From Desulfobacterales bacterium (GTDB lineage: Bacteria; Desulfobacterota; Desulfobacteria; Desulfobacterales; JAHIVH01), in contig JAGVHJ010000259.1 of the NCBI GenBank assembly GCA_020056645.1, positions 1 to 6,115 on the forward strand: a stretch of DNA of 6,115 bases, given 5' to 3'. A program made the position numbers and the translations under genes. Under the pieces are notes generated by a model. It saw only the letters and a list, made by a program, of their open reading frames with translations. It did no database searches and was not told the origin of the DNA. The stretch's first letter is position 1. Every line of letters begins with the position of its first letter. Below are positions 5,260-6,115 of this stretch, in pieces.

Positions 5260-6115
5260 CTATCCCTTCAGGGCCTCGGCTCCGCCAACGATATCCATTA
5301 AGTCCGCAGTAATCGCAGCCTGCCGTACCTTGTTATACAGTCGTTTCAGCTCATTAACCATATCATTGCACGCCTTGGTTGCGTTATCCATGGCTGTCAT
5401 TCTAGCGGCATGCTCGCTGGTCGATGTTTCCAATAGCGCGCTATGGATCTGAATAAAGACGTTTCTCGGCAACATATCGTTAAGCAACTCTTCAGGGGAT
5501 GGTTCACAAATATGTTCTGGCAGATAAGTAGCCGATGAGGCGGCTTTATCTTCCTCTACACTTTCGATTGGCGGAATCGGAAGAATCTGCTGGATGATAG
5601 GCACTTGCTTTCCAACGCTGATAAACCGCGCATAAATAACGTGAACCTCATCGTAGGTGGACGCCAGAAATTCGTTAATCAGTTTCCTGCCGGATGTGGA
5701 TGCGACGTTAAAGCCGAAATTCGCGCCCACGACTCCAATGTATTGATCAACTAAATTGAGCTTACTCTTCTTACACCAATCCCGCCCCCGTTTGCCAAAG
5801 GCGGTGAAAGAGATTTCAATATTTTTATCAGCCTGTTTTTTCAGATACCGTTCGGCGAGATCGATCAGATTCATATTGAAACCGCCGCATAATCCGCGAT
5901 CAGAGGTGCATAAAATGATGTGTACCTTTTTCACCTCTTCTCTTGGAACCAGTAGCGGGCTTGATTCTCCTCCGGATTTCGCCGCCAGGCTCCCCAGCAC
6001 CTCAGCAAATTTTGAAGCGTATGGACGAAAAGCTTCCATGCCCATCTGAGCTCCTCGAAGTCTCGAGGTCGCTACCATTTTCATGGCGCTTGTAATCTGC
6101 CTGGTCTTTTTAACA
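5260..6115 (-). CDS. atpG: ATP synthase F1 gamma subunit, 5'-truncated by window edge
   Basis: Gamma is the coiled-coil rotor shaft that turns inside the alpha3beta3 ring of F1. The frame is already open at the window edge with VKKTRQITSAMKMVA, the conserved N-terminal helix. About 13 residues and the true start therefore lie outside; the ATG at 6084 is internal. The 284 visible residues include the Rossmann-like core motif TSDRGLCGGFN, at about visible residues 70-80. The C-terminal helix SEHAARMTAMDNATKACND is followed by VRQAAITADLMDIVGGAEAL, the family's terminal signature. An acidic, proline-containing segment (around PIPPIESVEEDKAASS) separates core and C-terminal helix, as in many bacterial gammas. 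It ends in TAG 49 bases before atpD. atpA would be expected further upstream, outside the window. Confidence 0.97.
   Translation of the reverse strand, partial: VKKTRQITSAMKMVATSRLRGAQMGMEAFRPYASKFAEVLGSLAAKSGGESSPLLVPREEVKKVHIILCTSDRGLCGGFNMNLIDLAERYLKKQADKNIEISFTAFGKRGRDWCKKSKLNLVDQYIGVVGANFGFNVASTSGRKLINEFLASTYDEVHVIYARFISVGKQVPIIQQILPIPPIESVEEDKAASSATYLPEHICEPSPEELLNDMLPRNVFIQIHSALLETSTSEHAARMTAMDNATKACNDMVNELKRLYNKVRQAAITADLMDIVGGAEALKG

Noticed and set aside
5756..6049. Plus-strand frame of 97 codons opposite atpG
   Set aside because: It is antisense to clear gamma-subunit sequence and has no supporting motif.

Overview
The window is a stretch of ordinary bacterial chromosome, and every gene in it reads on the minus strand. 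The F1 subunit sequences resemble those of Desulfobacterota and relatives (the former Deltaproteobacteria). So do the RNase Y, the zapB-zapA pair and a 6S RNA lying between zapA and rny. This placement is an inference from protein and synteny resemblance, not from a search. There are no signs of mobile elements, CRISPR, tRNA, rRNA or phage.

In transcription order (right to left), the window opens with the end of an ATP synthase F1 operon: atpG (gamma, missing about its first 13 residues at the window edge), atpD (beta) and atpC (epsilon). A strong rho-independent terminator follows atpC. Next comes a glmU-like gene that holds only the uridylyltransferase domain and stops where the acetyltransferase domain of bifunctional GlmU would begin. 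A good sigma70-type promoter behind it starts a second unit: a short coiled-coil ZapB-like gene, zapA, a 6S RNA gene (ssrS), and rny (RNase Y, missing about its last 45 residues at the left edge).

The genes cover energy conservation (F1 ATPase), cell-wall and LPS precursor supply (UDP-GlcNAc), Z-ring assembly (ZapA and ZapB-like), and global RNA control (6S RNA, RNase Y). The most useful observations are the unannotated 6S RNA, the single-domain GlmU, and three start-site corrections (atpD, glmU and the zapB-like gene) supported by Shine-Dalgarno or promoter positions. zapA has an unusual TTG start, and a near-perfect hairpin sits in the rny leader. I found no convincing previously undescribed system. 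Most other long open frames, on both strands, are shadows of these genes.
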